DNA from: DYTH01 sp964552725 | Lineage (GTDB): Bacteria; Desulfobacterota; Syntrophia; Syntrophales; UBA5619 | DNA: 24,518 nucleotides | Assembly (NCBI GenBank): GCA_964552725.1 | Contig: CAZKHU010000037.1 | Location: 1 to 24,518 of the forward strand | Direction: 5' to 3' | In this document: piece by piece, positions 22,895 through 24,518 of the stretch | Layout of the letters: the number at the start of each line of letters is the position of its first letter | Position numbering within the stretch: position 1 is the first letter of the stretch | Notes under the pieces: model-generated | Told to the model about the DNA's origin: nothing | Database searches by the model: none | Seen by the model: only the letters and a program-made list of their open reading frames with translations | Made by a program: the position numbers and the translations under genes

Positions 22895-24292
22895 ATGGCC
22901 AAACTGAATTTGAACCGGATGGAAATGCCCCGGCAGGATGCGCTCAAGCGGGGTAAAAATTTCAACGAAGTTGCCCTGGGATATACCAAAGAGATGGCAA
23001 AGGAGGAAGCTGGCCGCTGCATTCAGTGCGCCAAGCGCCCCTGTACGGCGGGCTGCCCCGTGATGGTGGATATTCCCGAGTTTATCAAGGCGATTACCGA
23101 GGACAATATGCCGGAGGCGGTCCGGGCGCTTAAAGGAAAGAATGCCCTGCCCGGCATCTGTGGGCGGGTCTGTCCGCAGGAGGTGCAGTGTGAGGCGGTA
23201 TGCACCCTGGGCAAAAAGGGGGCGCCTGTCGCCATCGGTCGACTGGAAAGATATGTGGCTGACTGGGAGAGGGAGAATGGGGCGCCGGCGGAGCGCAAGA
23301 CAGAGCTGGCCCCGGCAACCGGCAAGAAAGTCGCCGTGGTTGGTTCCGGCCCGGCCGGCCTCACTGCCGCGGCTGATTTGACCAGGATGGGTCACAAGGT
23401 CACAATTTTTGAAGCGCTGCATGTCGCCGGCGGAGTGCTGATGTATGGGATTCCCGAGTTCAGGCTGCCCAAGGCCATAGTTCAGGGCGAGGTTGAGTAT
23501 GTGAAGTCGCTGGGGGCGGAGATCAAGATAAACTCCATTGTCGGCAAGCTCAATACGGTAGACGAACTGCTCCAGGATGGCTATTCCGCTGTTTTTCTGG
23601 GCACCGGCGCCGGATTGCCGCTGTTTCTGAATTGTCCCGGCGAGAACCTTAACGGCATCTATTCGGCCAACGAGTTTCTGACCAGGGTAAACCTCATGAA
23701 GGCCTACAGGTTTCCTGAATATGATACGCCGGTGAGAATCGGGAAGAATGTCGCCGTCATTGGCGGCGGCAATGTGGCAATGGATAGCGCCCGCTGCGCC
23801 CTGCGGCTGGGAGCCGAAAAGGTCTATGTCATATACCGGCGTTCCGCGGTGGAGCTGCCGGCCCGGCATGAGGAGGTGGAAAATGCCCAGGAGGAGGGCA
23901 TCGATTTCCGTTTTCTCACGAATCCCAAACAGTTCATCGGCGATGAAAGCAACAATCTGGTGGCGATGGAGTGTTATCAGATGGAGCTCGGGGAGCCGGA
24001 TGCCAGCGGCAGACGCCGTCCGGTGGTCAAGGAAGGAAGCGAGTTCAGAATTGACGTCGATGTGGCGATAGTGGCTCTGGGCACGACCCCCAACCCTCTG
24101 ATCGCCAGTACTACGGATGGTCTGGAGACGACCAGGCACGGTACGGTGGTGGCGGATGAATCCACCGGCCGGACGGTGAAGGCGGGAGTCTGGGCGGGCG
24201 GCGACGTGGTCACCGGCGCCGCCACAGTCATCAGCGCCATGGGCGCCGGCAAGCGGGCAGCGGCGGATATGGACAAATTCCTGCGCAGTTGA
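22895..24292 (+). CDS. nfnB: NfnB, large subunit of NADH-dependent ferredoxin:NADP oxidoreductase (GltA-like)
   Basis: Large subunit, 465 aa, where FAD bifurcates electrons from NADPH to NAD and ferredoxin, or the reverse. The N-terminal domain holds two cysteine sets for [4Fe-4S] clusters: C42, C45, C50, C54 and C89, C93, C99, C103. The FAD Rossmann motif is VAVVGSGPAGL (147-157), a second nucleotide-binding motif is VAVIGGGNVAMDSA, and a GGDVVTGAATVISAMGAGK ending is typical of this family. GAGGGAG lies 4 nt before the ATG. The protein is also like the small chain of glutamate synthase, but adjacency to nfnA and the absence of a large chain favour Nfn. Confidence 0.94.
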   Translation: MAKLNLNRMEMPRQDALKRGKNFNEVALGYTKEMAKEEAGRCIQCAKRPCTAGCPVMVDIPEFIKAITEDNMPEAVRALKGKNALPGICGRVCPQEVQCEAVCTLGKKGAPVAIGRLERYVADWERENGAPAERKTELAPATGKKVAVVGSGPAGLTAAADLTRMGHKVTIFEALHVAGGVLMYGIPEFRLPKAIVQGEVEYVKSLGAEIKINSIVGKLNTVDELLQDGYSAVFLGTGAGLPLFLNCPGENLNGIYSANEFLTRVNLMKAYRFPEYDTPVRIGKNVAVIGGGNVAMDSARCALRLGAEKVYVIYRRSAVELPARHEEVENAQEEGIDFRFLTNPKQFIGDESNNLVAMECYQMELGEPDASGRRRPVVKEGSEFRIDVDVAIVALGTTPNPLIASTTDGLETTRHGTVVADESTGRTVKAGVWAGGDVVTGAATVISAMGAGKRAAADMDKFLRS

Positions 24293-24320
24293 TCCTGTCC
24301 CGTTTATTATCTTGGAATAA

Positions 24321-24358
24321 AAAGGGCCTCGCTCATTTCCCGAGCGAGGCCCTTTTTT
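24321..24358 (+). terminator. Intrinsic terminator of nfnAB
   Basis: A perfect 14-bp stem (24321-24334 with 24342-24355, core GGGCCTCGCTC/GAGCGAGGCCC) with a 7-nt loop ends in six T at 24353-24358. It lies 28 nt after the nfnB stop. The A-rich left side would also support minus-strand termination. Confidence 0.95.
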
Positions 24359-24398
24359 CGATTGCAGGCTTTCCATTTTCCTGCCTGGAAAACGTCCC

Positions 24399-24430
24399 TT
24401 GCCGCAGGAAACCGCGACCCCCTGCGGCAA
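24399..24430. other. Hairpin downstream of nfnAB
   Basis: TTGCCGCAGG (24399-24408) and CCTGCGGCAA (24421-24430) pair perfectly around a 12-nt loop. No U-run follows on either strand. Function unknown; no gene was found from 24359 to the window end. Confidence 0.5.
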
Positions 24431-24489
24431 AGGCGAAGTTCTATGTGCTTACGGCCATTCCTGCGAGCCAATTGCAAAACTCCCCATTC

Positions 24490-24518
24490 TTGTCATTCCC
24501 GCAACGATTCTGAGCGGG
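24490..24518. repeat. Edge of a probable dispersed palindromic repeat
   Basis: TTGTCATTCCCGC followed by GCGGG (24514-24518) forms a CCCGC/GCGGG stem. It resembles the left half of the TTGTCATTCCCGC...GCGGGAATCCAG class of intergenic repeats seen in many proteobacterial genomes, cut by the window end. Confidence 0.45.

Noticed and set aside
22724..24430. A 568-codon open frame on the minus strand
   Set aside because: It is antisense to nfnAB and even runs through the nfnAB terminator, with a His/Arg/Gly-rich composition.
1..24518. CRISPR arrays, tRNA or rRNA genes, insertion sequences, prophage
   Set aside because: No regularly spaced direct repeats, tRNA-like cloverleaf, transposase or phage gene was seen. 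The only repeats are short palindromes.

Overview
The window looks like chromosome from an anaerobic, probably syntrophic or sulfate-reducing deltaproteobacterium (Desulfobacterota, Syntrophales-like). This is an inference from gene content: a branched-chain-type ABC importer coupled to an acyl-CoA synthetase, a Tat-exported TRAP binding protein, a two-iron desulfoferrodoxin (superoxide reductase) next to a flavodoxin, and an electron-bifurcating NfnAB pair. DNA is moderately GC-rich, genes are tightly packed, and no tRNA, rRNA, IS element or CRISPR array was seen.

Layout. (1) 71-6682, plus strand: a six-gene operon of substrate-binding protein, livH, livM, livG, livF and an AMP-forming acyl-CoA synthetase, which suggests uptake of an organic acid followed by activation to its CoA thioester. 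(2) 6767-8163, minus strand: a divergent metK behind a leader that I read as a SAM-II-type riboswitch followed by an intrinsic terminator. (3) 8156-8216: a perfect 18-bp palindrome holding the -35 boxes of two divergent promoters, one for metK and one for the TRAP binding protein. (4) 8294-11954: a TRAP transporter of the 2-oxoacid/mannitol/chloroaromatic type. dctP is on the plus strand and dctQM is on the minus strand, convergent with it and with its own promoter. (5) 12346-13261, plus strand: flavodoxin plus desulfoferrodoxin, an oxygen-defence pair. (6) 13426-18868, minus strand: a DUF4197 protein, a large AsmA/DUF748 envelope protein, and a PAS-GGDEF diguanylate cyclase whose leader holds a strong terminator and a long-range inverted repeat. 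(7) 19074-21740, plus strand: uvrB and 5-formyltetrahydrofolate cyclo-ligase. (8) 21801-24358, plus strand: nfnAB with its own promoter and a textbook terminator. The window ends in what looks like part of a dispersed palindromic repeat.

How the parts fit. The Liv-ligase operon and the TRAP system supply carboxylic acids. NfnAB balances NADH, NADPH and ferredoxin, as expected of a reduced, acid-oxidising anaerobe. The flavodoxin may feed electrons to the superoxide reductase. SAM supply appears to be feedback-controlled at the RNA level. The two most interesting regions are both in leaders: the SAM-II-like switch with a downstream terminator on a divergent metK, and the structured, terminator-bearing leader of the GGDEF gene, for which I recognise no known RNA family.
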